A stretch of DNA of 64,000 nucleotides, from contig CM042694.1 of assembly GCA_023614405.1 (NCBI GenBank), forward strand, positions 351,062,010-351,126,009, written 5' to 3'. Shown in pieces: positions 9,416 through 22,739 of this stretch; the first letter of the stretch is position 1, and each line of letters begins with the position of its first letter. Made by a program: the position numbers and the translations under genes. The notes under the pieces are model-generated. The model was not told where the DNA came from. It did no database searches and worked only from the letters and a program-made list of their open reading frames with translations. This DNA is from Avena insularis. Taxonomy: Eukaryota > Streptophyta > Magnoliopsida > Poales > Poaceae.

Positions 9416-10716
9416 TGAGCAGACATGTACTCCTACTCATCAATAGCAAAATTCAATGCTTACGCACGGTTATCTCCTATGCGGTCGTGGAATATTTTGT
9501 TACCGCCCAGTCGCCGCAGCTCAGGATGGAGGATCTGCATCAGCTGGCCCCACACACATCCAGATCTTCTCGTGCACAACATCGGGCGCTCCCTGAACTC
9601 CTTCCCATCCTCGCCGTGATGCCACGTTCTGGACCACGAACGCTCTGCTCTCAACCTCCCAGGGAGACTGCAGCAACGTTGATGATTTTCGGGTCGGCGA
9701 GATTCCTTTGGTGGAGCACGGACTATGGGGTTCCGATGAAATCGACAGGCAAGACGGTGAGATTGAACGCTTCGATTTCTAGCGAAATCGGTAGGCGAGC
9801 TTGGACCTCCGGGAATCTGAACTTCAATTGAACTCTTTTTTTATTTCAGCAAAATTGGCAGTCGAGTTTGGACCTCCGGGCAGGTGAACTCGCAATTGAG
9901 GTTTGGATTTTGATTTGCGATAGAGGAACTTGAGTCAATTTATATGTGCACCCCAAGAGCACGTGCTAGAGCAGAGTTCATGCAGAAATCATCTTGGAGT
10001 AGATTTCGTGTTGGAAGTTCGGAGCAGAATTCGTGTTCGTGTAGACACAGAAGCATGCAATGGGCATGAGCGCCACTGACTCATCACGCTCCTTCAACCT
10101 GTAGGCCTGCGTGCCCTCCTCTCCCTCATGGACGCCGGCCAGTCGGTAGCGCGACACCGCCACTATGCGCAGGCAGGAGAGGGGAGCCATTGCGCGCTCT
10201 CGGCTCTAGAAGGAGAAGGGCGTGAATTCTCTGGGTAGTATTGCAGCAGTAGCCTCTCGAACCCATCGTGAATCGCTGCTACCTGGTCCCCCGCGTCGAC
10301 GACAGAAGGTCGGGGCCACGGCAATGGCGCAGTTCAATCGTGGTGGTGGAAGCCAATTTCAGAGAAGAGGAACGGGGGGTCATACGTCCAAGGGAACCGG
10401 GAACGGAGTTGGGGTTCGGGGAAACAGACGTCCCCTGGTCGGAGGAGGGCGGTGGCTCACAGGTTCTGTTCCGGCAGGGTCGTGCCTCGTCGGAGTGGGA
10501 GGAGTAGAGGAGGGCGGTGGGCGGCATGTTTCCTCTCGTTCGCAGGAGCCCCTCTCCGCTGCAGGCAGTTGACTTCCTTTTTTCTAACGCGTGCCTAACC
10601 GAAGCGGTACAACCTATGGATGGCAAGGTGGGTAATTTTCATCACTGAATAGGGACAAAATCGTTAAAAAAAGACTGATTGATAGAAGCGTTCCATCCTT
10701 TATTATTAGGTATAGA

Positions 10717-11214
10717 TATATAATATATATATATATTATTATATAAGAATAAGAATATAAGTGGTATGACATGTGCAAACACGTTTTGGACGGGTTTAAA
10801 TTGTACTCTCTCCGTCTCAAAATAGATGTTGAAAGCGTATCTAAATTCAAAGTTGAGATTGAGCTTATAAATAAAATTGTACTACGAAATTTCGGCCGGT
10901 TCAACAAGTTTAGACGGTTTCAGATTTTGCACACCCTTAAATATGGATGTGGAGTTTTAGCATGCCGCGGGGCTCGTTTGGCCCGCTCCGCTCAAATAAA
11001 ATGCCTAACTGGCATTTGTCCCTATACATGTTGGGCGGTACCAGGCATCCCAGGGATAATTCCTCTGCATTCCCCAGGTCCCTAGAGCGATATCTGTCTC
11101 AAATAATTTTCTAATTCCGCTTTTGTTACAAATCGTCCCGCCTTTATTAAATCATAGAAAAAAGGTTTAACCACAAAACATAAAGAAAAAAGGTGGTCTC
11201 ACCTCGTAGGAGAC
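10717..11214. other. AT microsatellite and unassigned flank
   Basis: Begins with an (AT)n-rich tract at about 10717-10746, next to the Helitron C 5' end. The remainder to the Athila LTR has no recognisable gene. A 'tactctctccgtctc' at 10804-10818 looks like one end of a decayed MITE, but no partner end was found. Confidence 0.5.
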
Positions 11215-12481
11215 TGATACCTTCGATCCGGATTACGGATGTAGTATAGCTTCTTTTTTCCTAGTAGACCTAGGTTATCGAATCCTCAGAAAGTGAATGC
11301 ATAGTGAAGTTATTTTAATGGACATTCGGGAGTTTTAGAATTCCTTTTGTGTTTTTACCGAATCAATAGCTTGCGTCTTTTTGTTGTTGTCAATGATGGA
11401 GAGAGAGGGCCTAGGGCGTTCGGTTTCACCTGTAGCTGTGTAAAACATCTGATGGAAATAAAAGATAGAAATAAAGTATGCATGTACTTGTTAGAGCAAG
11501 ATAAATTATATGTGGACAGTACATCCATAATTGCTATTGTCTCTGTAACCACTTATAGCAATAACCTATTAGTCTCATTCATAGAAGAAAGAGAACTAAT
11601 GATATACATAGTGATGTCACCATTAATCTCAAGTAAATCCCTCACATACAGCCGTACTACACTTTCTGTCACTAGGTTCCCAACCTGCAGATTAGTCATT
11701 ACTCATACTCACTATACCTGGCTCAGCCCTCGGGGTCTTGGGTACCTGAAAAGTCCTTGGATTGAGGCAAGAGAGGATACAATAATCATCATGTCATACA
11801 AACTAATACACAATCCCATCTATGATAAATAGTATGCACAATTGCTACATGGCTAGGCTGAAGCCCTTAGCCCAAGGAGAATTACTCACATATAGAGATG
11901 AGATTCACAATCATAAACATTATAATTAAAATCATAAGATTGATAACAATAGTCTTACAATGTTGCTAATCGAACAAAAGATCTACTATTATAAGTGGTG
12001 AAATATGGCTATGGAGATGGAGAAGGGTTTTGAGATCTGGAGGTGGCTGGTGATCTATGGCAGAGATTTTTGGCGAGGTCTGGCTTCTGGTGGCCTGTTT
12101 TCTCGTCGCCCGAGGCTTCTTTATACAGGGGTCCCTTCACGAAAGTTGTTCTGTTTGACCTAACGGTGGCGGTGCCAACTATACGACCGGAGCTATACGG
12201 TCGGAATTTTGCTCCGGTCGTATAGTTGGTTGTTAAAGCGTCTGCCTCCGCTTTATGGCTCCTAGTTTTTTCTGATTGTTGAAAATCTCGTATCTTTGAT
12301 TTAATGTAGTGATTCCCATCTTCAAACGACATTATATGCGCAGGAAAAATATAAACGAAAGGATTGCATACCCCTCTGAATATTAGGCATTAGTGGCAGG
12401 GTTTAGAGAGATATTTTATCATAAGTATGAATAATATCCAGTTTAAATATGGACGTAGATGGCTATATTTCAGAGCCATCA
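11215..12481 (-). repeat. 3' LTR of Athila element
   Basis: 1,267 bp. On the minus strand it starts TGATGGCTCTG and ends GGTATCA. It is visibly diverged from its partner at 26829-28096 (many transitions), so the insertion is not recent. It contains the perfect palindrome at 12175-12229. Confidence 0.9.
12175..12229. promoter_or_regulatory. Perfect palindrome in LTR promoter
   Basis: Arms ccaactatacgaccggagc (12175-12193) and its exact reverse complement (12211-12229), with a 17-base spacer that repeats part of the arm. It lies upstream, in the element's orientation, of a TATA-like motif at about 12120. The same unit recurs in the other LTR and five times internally. Confidence 0.7.
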
Positions 12482-12494
12482 ACCTCCCCAAGCT
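12482..12494 (-). other. Polypurine tract of Athila element
   Basis: Minus strand AGCTTGGGGAGGT directly precedes the 3' LTR. Just upstream is a 'ctcgaggacga' motif that also precedes the purine tract of element Y, a feature common in this group. Confidence 0.8.
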
Positions 12495-12969
12495 TAAACT
12501 TGATCGTCCTCGAGTAAGAAAACCAAAATCAAAAAAGAACTCAGCATTTAAACTGAAATAACAAGATGGTGATCTTACTCATGATTGGTAGTCTCATGTT
12601 TCCTCCACTTTATTAATCTGAAAAACTTCAACATAGATAGAGTGATGGCAAGCATATCATACGGGTTTCATGCATCCTTATAGTGCAGCAAAATTATTGT
12701 TAACATGGATGATTCAAATGAGTAAACTTTATTCTATGTCATGTAATCAACTCATAGGCTTGCCTTTGAACAATAAAGTATAATCATGTAAATTAAGAGT
12801 GTGCGAGTTGTCATAAAAATCATATACACTAGAATATCTCAATTCTCCCATATCAATAAATCAAGACTTTTCAAGCACTACTTTTCTATTCATTGTGCTT
12901 CAAGAATTTCAGTTTTTAAGTAATTGAGAGCATCCCAAAGATTTTTATTAATTAATCGGGCTGTGATGG

Positions 12970-15900
12970 TGTGGCATCCCGCAAAACCGCTACTAGAAAA
13001 TCGCGTTGTTTTTATGCATTGCATCATCATGACATCATCATGCATCTCATTGACTAAAACTATTTTGTTCAAACCTACTTTTGCTTTCTACAAAGACCCC
13101 TCTCTATTTCAAAATAATCCCCGGACCCTTCCGGATATTTTGTTTGTCTAAAAATAAATTGCACAAGTCTTTTAAACAATACATAAAATTTTACATTATT
13201 TTTAGGGGGCAGCCGTACCGGGCCGATCCGACCCAGTCGGCCACCCCCAGTACAAAAACCAGAGTTATCTAAACCTTTTCCTACCTAACCCTAACCTACC
13301 CAGTCCCCAGCCACCTCACCCCACCCTATCACCTCGCGCCACCTCACCCTTTCCCTAACCCCCTCCACTCCCATGTCGCCACATCACCCCCTGGCCCCAC
13401 CTCCTCTCCACCAGGTCCACCCCCTAGCCTCCTCTCCCTTCCACCCGGTTCCACCGACCCCACCCGGCCCCACCTACCCCAGCGCGCCGCCACCTGCGCG
13501 CCCTTCCCACCGCGGCCGGCCTCTTTCCCGCCCACACGCCCGCGCCTGGTCCCACCACCTTTTCCACCGCGTGCGCCCCACGTGGCCCGAACGCGGACAA
13601 CGCACCTGCACGCCTCCCCATCCCCCTGGTCGCCCTGCTCCCGGGCCCACCCGCGGTAGCCGCCCCTGGCACGCCTTCCCCCCCGTTCTCTCTCTCCCCA
13701 CCAACCTCTGCTCCCTCCTCTCTCTCCGTCGGTCCTCCTCCTTCCCTCATGGCCGTCCCGCCTCACTTGACCTCCCGTCCGCCGTCGCCCGTAGGGCCCG
13801 CCTCGCTCCGGCCGCCGCCGTGCCTCGTCTCCGCTGCCCCGACGTGACCCCGAGCTCCGTGGCGGCCCCTCCTCCTCCCGTCGACCCCGCGACCCCCGCC
13901 CCGCATCTCCCTCCTTCCGCCGCCGCCTCCTCGCTCTGCATCCCGCCGCCGGCTTTCTCTCCGCCTCGCCAGGAGTCCCGCCGCCAACCGCCAGCCTCGC
14001 CTCGTCGCTCGGCCCCCGCATCACCGACCTCGCCCGCGTCCCTCCCCTCCCCCGCGAGCGCGCCTCCGCCGCCGGTGTTCCCCTCGCCTCTCTGCGCCTT
14101 CCCGCGGCCGCGCTGAGTTCCTCGGCCTTGACCTCTCGCCTCCTCTAGCCTCGTGTCGTGCGCGCGCCCTCCCAAGGCCGTCCGAGCCTGGCCGCTGGTC
14201 CCCGCCGCCGCTGGCGCCCTCCTCCGCTTGTCATCGCCTGCCTCCCTCCGGCCGCCTTGGCACCGCCGGCCTTCTCTGCCCATGCTGCGCCATGACTCCA
14301 CTCATCTGCCCCGGGTTGTACTGTCGACTCGACTCCTTGTCGCAGTCGTTTCAAGGAACCTCCTTCTCTGCAGAGGCCGCGTTGTTTGTCTCTTGGATAT
14401 ACCGACAGTAGCTTCTGTTTGCAGATCTCGTGTTGAGTTAAGTGGAGGTGCTCCTGTAATCACGACGCCACCCTGGTGCACTGTGGAATGCAAGACTGAC
14501 GCCAAAACATCTTCGATGCCAAGGACGACTATCCACGGGTAATGCTCATAAGGCGTCGAGATCCCCTCATCCACAAGACCGACTCGATGACAATGATTTC
14601 AGAGAATGTACATGATGCCGCTGGAAACTCTCGGCACCGGTCCAAGATCGTTGTTGTCGACCGAAGACCGTTCCTCAGACCCGAAGACCTTGCCGAGACC
14701 GAACCCGAATCCCTTCGGAGCCAAGAAGAACCGCGGCGCCAATGTGTGACCCCTCCGAGCCCCAAGTTCGCCGAACCCCAAAGTGTGACCTCTTTTCCGT
14801 GACCTATATTTTATAAATAATATTACTTGTTGCATATTAATTGCCAGGCTTGCATACATATTGTCATGTGGGTTGGGGGCACTATGCCGATTCACCTTAT
14901 AATTAAATATGGCGCCTATATATGGACAAATCTAGTCTTATATTGGTCCCATTGAAATTGGTGTAGCGAACCGGTGCTATCTTTTGCCAGGATAAGACAA
15001 CATTTAAATTGTGGGGTATCTAAACAACATGAACCATCTAAATAATTGTCGGGACCCCGGTTCCGCTTAATATGATCTAATTGCATCGCATGCCTGCCAT
15101 GTCATGCATCATACATGCATCATGCCGATCTTCTACCGTAGTATTAAATAGTGCATCCGGTGTTTCTTCTAGTGTTTTGGATCTTCGCGGATAAGGCCGT
15201 TGAGTTGATGCGAGTGTCGAACCGATCTTCGGATGAACCTTCGACAATGTTTTTCAGGCGAGCATCTCCCCCTTTCTACCTATCTTACTTTTATAGTATT
15301 TATTTCCCTCCTGTTGATCTATTGTTATCCGTGTTGCGTTGCTCTAGTTTTCGTGCCTGTGATATCCCTTGCAGCCTCATATTGCCTTGGACACATCCTA
15401 TTACCTGTTGTTTGGTAGATAGTTGGACTTGCGCGTCGTAGTCGCTTGCTCAAATCTTTGTGTCGTCAAGTACCCCAGTTGTTGGAGTATTGCCGCTTGT
15501 ATAATGTTGGAGATGATCATGGCTTTAATTACTGTTTAATAACTAAAATTGAAGTAGGTAATGCAGAGGCACCGGTGGGTGATAGACAATATTTGGTTTC
15601 CGACCGCTCCTTTGGTGTCCGTAGGACCCGAGTTCTTGACACTGTTAGAGATCGAGCGCTAACCACATGTGGGATGTGTGTGCACCCATCGATTAGTACC
15701 TGATTTCAAAGTATTGTCTGGGGCCACAACTAGTTTGAGGTTTTATTTACTATTCTACTTATGCCATGCTTTCTTGCTTTATTTAAATTGTGCGATGTAC
15801 TTTACCTGTCTTGTTTAGGATCGGGACACGTTTTCTTGTATCGACAAGCCAGTCATCTTTTCGGGTTCCCGATCGTTCTGACCGTTCACCCAAACCACGA

Positions 15901-17024
15901 GTCCGTCTCGAGACCGCCGACTTTGTTATGGTAGACTTAGTGGGGTGGCCCCCATGTACTTGCTTTGGGTGCAGGAAGCGTCATGACTTAGGCCCCGCCG
16001 ACATACCGATGGGTGTATGTTAATTGATCCGCAAAAGGGTCAAGTGCGTGTGGATACTTTGGTGCACCCTGATTAAATCTTTCGAAAAGCCGTGTCGCGG
16101 TTATGGGCGACTTGGAGCACAGTTCTCGATCATAGACAACTATAACTAAAGTTCTTGTTATAATTTGACTTGTATCCGGTATGACTAGTAATCAGCTTCA
16201 CTACAACGGAATGGCTAAATAAAAGTACCAACAAGCTTTGGGTTGGGGATCTCTCATGCTTATTATGTCGACTAGTAAGTGTTGCAACTTCTAGCGGAAT
16301 GGTTAACTAATCGACCACTTGCTTATTATATCAGGATGACTATCTATATTTGACTAGTAATTGCATAACTATAACGGAATGAATAAAGCGCCCTTTGTGT
16401 GAGTTCCTCGGTTGACTTCCTCGTTTGGTCTCGAGGGGAAATACCGGGATGGGTATGTTTGGTGGTAGAATCCGGATGGTTTCGAATAGGTCTTTCTTAT
16501 CTCTCTCTCTCGATAGCGACGGTTGTATCGAGTCTCTATAGGTTGTTCAGGTATGCTGCCGCTCGATCCACCATACCTATGTGGCGAGGGCCGCCAATTC
16601 TAGTCTCGCCTCGATCTTGACCGCTCTCTTTTTCCTTTGCCCTTTGTCGGCACCCCTTTTGTTTAAGCAGGTTTTGAGATCGACGTCGTTAGAAGGGTTA
16701 CCCTTCCGGCTTGGCCTGGGCAGGGTTATGGACGCCATTGGCTATTCTTCAGGGCTCTTAGCTCAATTTGCATCTTGTCCATACTCGGACGCTCTATTAT
16801 TTCAAGGTGATTTGGATCTTTGTCTTGTATATCTGTATTCTTGACTCATGGAGTCGTGTTGTATATATATCTGTTCTGTGGGTCCCATCGAGGACTGTTG
16901 TGTAATGTTATTACTTCGTTTTCCACCCGCACAAAAGTGCCTGGTGGGCACCTTTGAATCGTTTCTATGCGGGTTTGGCGAGAATCACTAAGACTTGCAT
17001 AGGGCCGATTCCGAGGGTGTTACA
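12970..17024 (+). mobile_element. Solo LTR, Tekay/Del-like
   Basis: 4,055-bp single LTR starting TGTGGCATCCCG and ending GGTGTTACA, bracketed by a perfect duplication GATGG (12965-12969 and 17025-17029). The layout matches large chromovirus LTRs: an AT-rich start, a very GC- and pyrimidine-rich block (about 13200-14300), then a long AT-balanced part. No internal region or second LTR exists, so it is the product of LTR-LTR recombination after insertion into the Athila element. The long frames in its GC block on both strands are composition artefacts. Confidence 0.9.
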
Positions 17025-17029
17025 GATGG

Positions 17030-18004
17030 ACACTCGTGGCATCACTAAGGTTTTCGTTCCTTTTGCATAATGATTACTCATAATAGACAGAGGAGTGATT
17101 TCATCATGATTACAGCTACTCGGAAGTGCTAAGAATCTTACCCACTATAGTATTGGTGCTATAAGTGTTTAATCAACTCATAGCCGAAATCTAGGAGTTT
17201 CCTCCATGAAGATTGTTCGTAGGCCAGCGGAGTTGTTGGCATCCCATGAAGTTTGACACGCATAAAGCTATATAATTCTTATGATTAACAAGTCAAACTT
17301 TGGCATGCTCACAAAAACCGTTAAACATTAATTCAATCGAACAAATCAAAGAGAGCTATCGGTCAATCAACATTTTCAGTGGTGTTGAGTGTCTCTAGAA
17401 ATAAACCTTCAACACTAAGCACTACAACACCCAAGCCTTCAATTGTGAGAATTTTTCTTATTACAATTGTTTAGCAATTTTTAGGCAAGACTTGGTTAAT
17501 TATGAGAGCTGGAACAAAACATACCCAATTAAATACCCATGTAAACGAAAATCTTACTACAATACAAAGACTCACTCCACCAATATAATATCTCATGATT
17601 TACTACTAACTAGCATGGGTTTCTCAAACTTCAAAAGTGGGGAGTCATAAGGCATACCTCTCATGTTTGGTTCCACTTCTCTCTTCCTTTTTATTTGTTT
17701 CTTGGAGACTCGAAGTCGATCGCTCTCCTGCAAACATATGAAAACCTCGAGGTGGAAAGAAAAGAAAGAGGGAAAATAAGGAAAAATGAAGAAATCTTTT
17801 TATGGTTTTTAAGAGAGGGAATTTAAAGAATAGAAAATTAGCGGCAAAGTTCGGCTAGAAAATCTGAAAGCAAATAGAAATAACTAGAAAATAAAGTGTT
17901 GGGGAAACCAACACGAGTGCTTATAAACTCAAATAAAAACACAACCTCGAAATAAATAAAAGCAAATGAACGTCAAATAAAGATAATGAGGAAACTCCAT
18001 GCGG
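17030..18004. other. Athila internal/3' untranslated DNA
   Basis: Continuation of Athila internal sequence between the solo LTR and the next nested LTR-like DNA. AT-rich, with purine-rich patches around 17750-17800 and no coding signal. Assignment rests on position. Confidence 0.45.
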
Positions 18005-19330
18005 TGACCCAGCGTACCACTGCATGATGTAGTACACTATAGTCATTGACATAATACCAATGAAACACCGTTCACTAGTATTACATCCCTCGGTGGTACA
18101 ATGAAACCTGAGTCCAAGACATGACTATAGATTACAACTCGACTCTTTACAAAAGATCTAGAGAACATTCTAGGTTAAAGAGAGAAAGAAACTTCTTACA
18201 AAGAAGAACCAGAAGTAATAACTCAGAACTATCTATTAACTAAGACTAGCATCTGAACTAATTGGTTTGCAATTGCTGCTAATGCAACGCTCTATAGAAG
18301 TAGGTTTTATGGCTAGAAAATCTACTCCTATCTAAACTGACACTTGATCTTCACTTCAGCTGATGTATATGTTGACTTCATTAACTTTATTGAAGAACTT
18401 GAATTGTCGATGATGGTTTCTTGAGCAGAAATTGATGTTGACGTCATCTTCAATGGCTTAGAATCTAGCAAGGGTTAAGAAGGTACGGTTGAGTACGAGC
18501 GTACTCAGCAAGTTCACTAAAAAAGGAGTGTATGATGCACTATCTCTATAGCCACAGACCATAGGTCGTAGGCAATGCAGGTTTTCATAAACATTCTTCA
18601 AAGATTGATTTTATTATCAAAAACTATGCCCATCAGCCTTCACAGGTTGACCAGAACTTCATGGAGTTCCTTTTCTGCCACGTTCGTAGATTCTTCCCAG
18701 AACAGGGAGTAACATGTCACAATTCTTACACTCTACAGAGGTGCGTTGCTTTACCCATGAGAGACAAATCCTTGTTGCACAACCGGGCGATCTTTCTCGT
18801 CCATAATTTCTTGATGTGGGGCCCAGTAGGTGATCCAAGCCAATCACTGCCCTCTCCGTGACCCCATATGTCTGCATGATCCTCCGGGGCTGACTACACC
18901 TCCGTTAAGCCTCCAACTAGGGCAAGCTATAACCCTGGTGAGTTCCCGAAGACTCTATGAAGTGGTGATGCCCCTGGTAAGCTCCATAAAAAGGCCCGAC
19001 TATACCTCCGACAGCCACTCATAAATAATCTAGACACCAAAATCGTGGGGCCTAAGGGTGCCCACCCATATGTTGGATCGATACCAGGAATCCCAACGTC
19101 ACGATAAGGTCATCTTGCCTCTATATGAAAGGAAGAGGATACAACTGACTTCTCTGTCCCATTCCAAATCTCATGGTTAACACGTATTTTACGGTGCTAG
19201 AATCACTGGCGATATTGGTTGTTAAGTCCTAGATATTATGTTCCTTTACCACCAGAACTATATCAAAACATTATTACCACCTGGTAAATAATCCATAATC
19301 ATATTATTATGAAAATAATATTTTCTGCCC
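18005..19330 (-). repeat. Tekay-like LTR 3' part (partial)
   Basis: On the minus strand this resembles the second half of Tekay/Del LTRs in order and motifs. It has a block with a 'cctctgtagagtgt' motif comparable to 'cctctgcagagtgt' at 41527-41540 of the Tekay LTR, then 'cttgctgagtac' and a 'gttgtaatctatag' stretch, ending ..GGGTCA. No TSD and no partner LTR could be fixed, so the boundaries are approximate. Confidence 0.4.
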
Positions 19331-22300
19331 TTTTTAAAATGCAGGTGATGACAACATTTGAGTTACAAGCATTTGGAAGAAAATAATCAAAGGACATGAG
19401 CAAGTTGTGAACTTGCCTTTGGTGATTGCAAGATTATGCAGTTACAGTCTTCGAGATACTAGAAGATCCAAATTCTATAAATAGCATCATTGGTCCGGTA
19501 AGGACTAATGTTCAAAGAAGCAATATGCTGATGCATAAGTAATGTAATGTATTTTGTAAAATTCCGAGATAAATCCCCAGTACATGAGTGAGTTTATCTA
19601 ATAGTGATACCTTTTTGAGATTTGATTAGCTCTTATGTTTTACTTCTTAAGTTAAGAATTTAGATGTTTAATATGCAAAGTGTGCTAGTGAAGTGTAGTA
19701 ATACTTTGAGGTTGAGATGATTTACTATCTAGTAATTATGATGGATGTTGGTGTGATAGATTGGTAAGAGTTAAGGATCTTATTTTATAAGATTGTTGTT
19801 TGAAGTGGCCAAATTAATAACATTTTCGGAAAATTTTTCCTTACCAAGGTTTAAACAATCTGTGGGGTTTATAGAATGTGATCGATGTTGTTTGTATTGG
19901 CTCGAATTATATGAATTTGATATGCCTTATGATTTGATTGAAATATACAAAAGTTAACTATAAAACATAATCAAACTTTATATAATATCTACATAACTTT
20001 AGGAACTAAAGTTAGCTTGAAAATATAAATAGACCTGGGTATGATGTGTTTAAAATATTTGAAAGCGTTAAGCTTTATAATAAGCATGTTTGATTCTGTG
20101 AGATCATTCACTTTAAGTGAATGATAAGTTTAGAATATGCTTCGTGATTATGAATTTGATTTGACTTATTAAGGAAAATAATTTGAGATAAGAATATTAA
20201 TAAGCTAGAGTTGCAAAACTATGTTTAACCTGGTTGAGTTAAAACAATAAGAAGCTTAATTTTTTTATTGTCGTTTTAGAACTTAATTAAAATTGTTGGT
20301 TTACTTGGTTTTAAGATTTATTAAAGTGTTATTCAGTTAATAGTTTACATTTTAAGTTTCGCATAAATCCAAGTGATGGTTTTGAAACTAGTATTTGAAT
20401 ATATAGGAGTTAAGGTTTTATAATTATTTCTTGTTTAAGAAATGTTACTAATGAATTTATAAAATGGTATTCTATAAAATAGTTTAAAATTTATTACTTT
20501 AAAGTATTATAATTAGTATTATTCTAATAAACTATATGTATTTTTGATCTTAAAAATGATTTTTATTTATTTTTAAGTATTATTCTTATTTTTATCAAAT
20601 TCCACAAAAGACTAAATATCTTAGAATATCTACTTTAAGTTTTATTTATAATAATTAAAGTTAATTGTTTATAAGGTAGTATAAATGATTTTAATATTCA
20701 GAACTGATTTTTATTGGGTTTTTAGGACTTTTACTTTATGGAATTTCATTTAGAAATTAATATTGTTATTATTTATTTGTACTATATTAAACTTGAATAA
20801 GTTAAATCATATTTTTCTTAGGTATGTATTTTTTTGTGATCATTTTTATATATTATAAATATTTTTAGGATTTTTATTTATTTTCCTAGGGTTAAAATAG
20901 GTTCAGGGTATATTTGTAATTAGACATTTTAAACAACCTTCTTATTAAACATGGGCCTGGCCCACTGGCTGACCTGGCCCGATCCAGTCCACTGAGTTGA
21001 GCCGGCCCGATCCAGCCCACTGGGTTGGGTCAAACCAACCCAGAGTCACTGGACCAGCCCCAATCGGCCCCGTCATCTCCTCTCTCTCCCTCTCGACCTT
21101 ATCCTTGGCGATGCCCTGGCGACGCCCTAGCGACACTATCGCCGCTATGATTCCGGCGGCACCAAGTCTTCCTGGTGGACACCGCTATGTAGGGTGACGT
21201 TGCCGACGGTGCTACATTGCCCTACCCTCTTCGATTCGTGGCTCGCGCTCTCTGCTGGTGGTGCTTTTGCCCTTTCCCCGACATCTAGGGTTAGGAGCTC
21301 GCCGGCGAATTGGCGCTCCAATGCCCTATTGGCACCGCGCTAGTGCCTTGGTGATGGTGGTATCACCCTATCCGGTGGCCGCCGTGATTGCGGCTCGGCG
21401 CAGGTCGCAGCGCCCCTCTGGGGTGCTCTCCGTGCCACCGTGTGCTGCCTCTCCTCCGACCTCTACTTCCTCTTCTCTAAACTTGCGAGGACCTTGAGTA
21501 AGTTACTTTGCTCTTCTCTCTATGCTCTCTAACTCCTGCCTTGCTAGGCAACCTCTGTGTGCTACTAATGAACAATCCCTAGTTGGTTGCATGATCTGAT
21601 TAGGGTTCACCCCTCTGGTTTGATTATTATAACTCTGTTAGACTGATGGTAAAATTGTCCTGGATGTTTACCTACTTATGCCAGTGATGTGGATTTCACT
21701 TATTGTCTCATGGTTTGAGTAATGACAGTGGTACTGTCAGTAATTGTTCACTTGATCTTTATACACTAATTTGTGTTGGTCTTCTAGATTGGAGTTAATA
21801 TGATACTCCTATGATTCTCTGCTTTTAAGTATGCAACCATGGATATGATTCTTGAGTGCTTATTCCAGGAAAATGATTAGTTATCTTTTTGTAAGTTAAC
21901 TAATCAAATATCAGTAAAGCATTGGCTTGGTTTTAGGTGCTACATTTGTGACACCTTCTTTAGAATGGTACACAAATGTTTATTCTTCTATTGCCTAAAT
22001 CCTACCTGTCTCCAAGTTTGGCTGGTTAAATGACTGTAAAGCTGCTGCTGACTTTATTATCCTAATATGTTATAGTCTATGAGCCTATGATGCTGGTCTG
22101 AGGCATGGCTAGGAAATATTAAGTTGTTTCTTGCTGTCCCTCAAAGATATGCTCTGATGCATGGTATCAGATAATGATTCTTAAATCCTTTTAAGAAAAT
22201 GGTTGATCTCCTCACTATCAAATATTGATCCTTAAGATCCTGAGATTATAGAGGTGCTACTCCATAGGAGATGTGCCCTAAATCTAGGTCTAAGACTGCT

Positions 22301-22739
22301 GTTTATTTATAAATGTGGGGATTTGAGTATATATCCAAGATCTATGATGCAAAGGCTGAGATCTTGGATTTGTTTGTAAGAATTTGTCATTGGCTTCATT
22401 TCAATGCTTCTGGGATGAATCTACACCCCACTTGGGTGTTTTTCTGAGAAGACTAATAAACAACATATACTTCTTTGACTCAAAGATTATCTGATCATGT
22501 GATGGTGTTATTTGACCTCACCAGATTACTTGTTGGTGGATGGAGTTGTGTGTTGCTTGCTGCTTTCTCTAGCTCTGCACCATCTGTGCTGCTCCTTGGA
22601 CGTTGTGCTTGACCTTTCTTTCTACCTGCTCCACTTCCTCCTTATGTTACCATCATGTGGAGATTAGATGGTTGATTCCGGAGGAGGATGAGGACCAAGA
22701 GGAGGAGCAAGAAGTTTCTTACCAAGAGGAACAACCACA
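19331..22739 (+). other. Unresolved LTR-like stretch
   Basis: AT-rich to about 20930, then a GC-rich pyrimidine-biased block (20940-21490), then mixed DNA with a glutamate-codon-rich 'gaggaggatgaggacc' segment at about 22680-22730. The order resembles the first part of a Tekay LTR read on the plus strand (compare 38271-40720). I could not find its ends or a target duplication. Short frames in the GC block are not convincing genes. Confidence 0.35.

Larger units (their letters stand above)
8558..10716 (-). mobile_element. Helitron C carrying a captured gene piece
   Basis: 2,159 bp, minus orientation, separated from Helitron B by the four bases TATA. Left end: CTAG (8558-8561) with hairpin CCGT...ACGG on the minus strand. 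Right end: minus strand TCTATACCTAATAATAAAGG from 10716. It contains a decayed pyruvate dehydrogenase E1-beta fragment (about 8775-9415, same strand as the Helitron) and a Stowaway MITE. The region 9470-10570 is GC-richer with short frames on both strands that I cannot assign, possibly further captured DNA. Confidence 0.85.

Noticed and set aside
9610..9680. Catalase-like DATFWTTNA codons in Helitron C
   Set aside because: Only about eight residues resemble a catalase N-terminal motif, and neighbouring codons do not continue the match.
10804..10900. Third Stowaway MITE beginning tactctctccgtctc
   Set aside because: Only one plausible end. No inverted partner with TA flank was found nearby.
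13262..13310. Telomere-like ccctaac motifs
   Set aside because: Only two short imperfect units within an LTR, not a telomeric tract.
13344..14354. Several long overlapping ORFs on both strands in the GC-rich block
   Set aside because: They fall inside the solo LTR bounded by GATGG duplications. Both strands are open because of GC bias, and the proteins are Pro/Arg/Gly/Ala-rich without domains.
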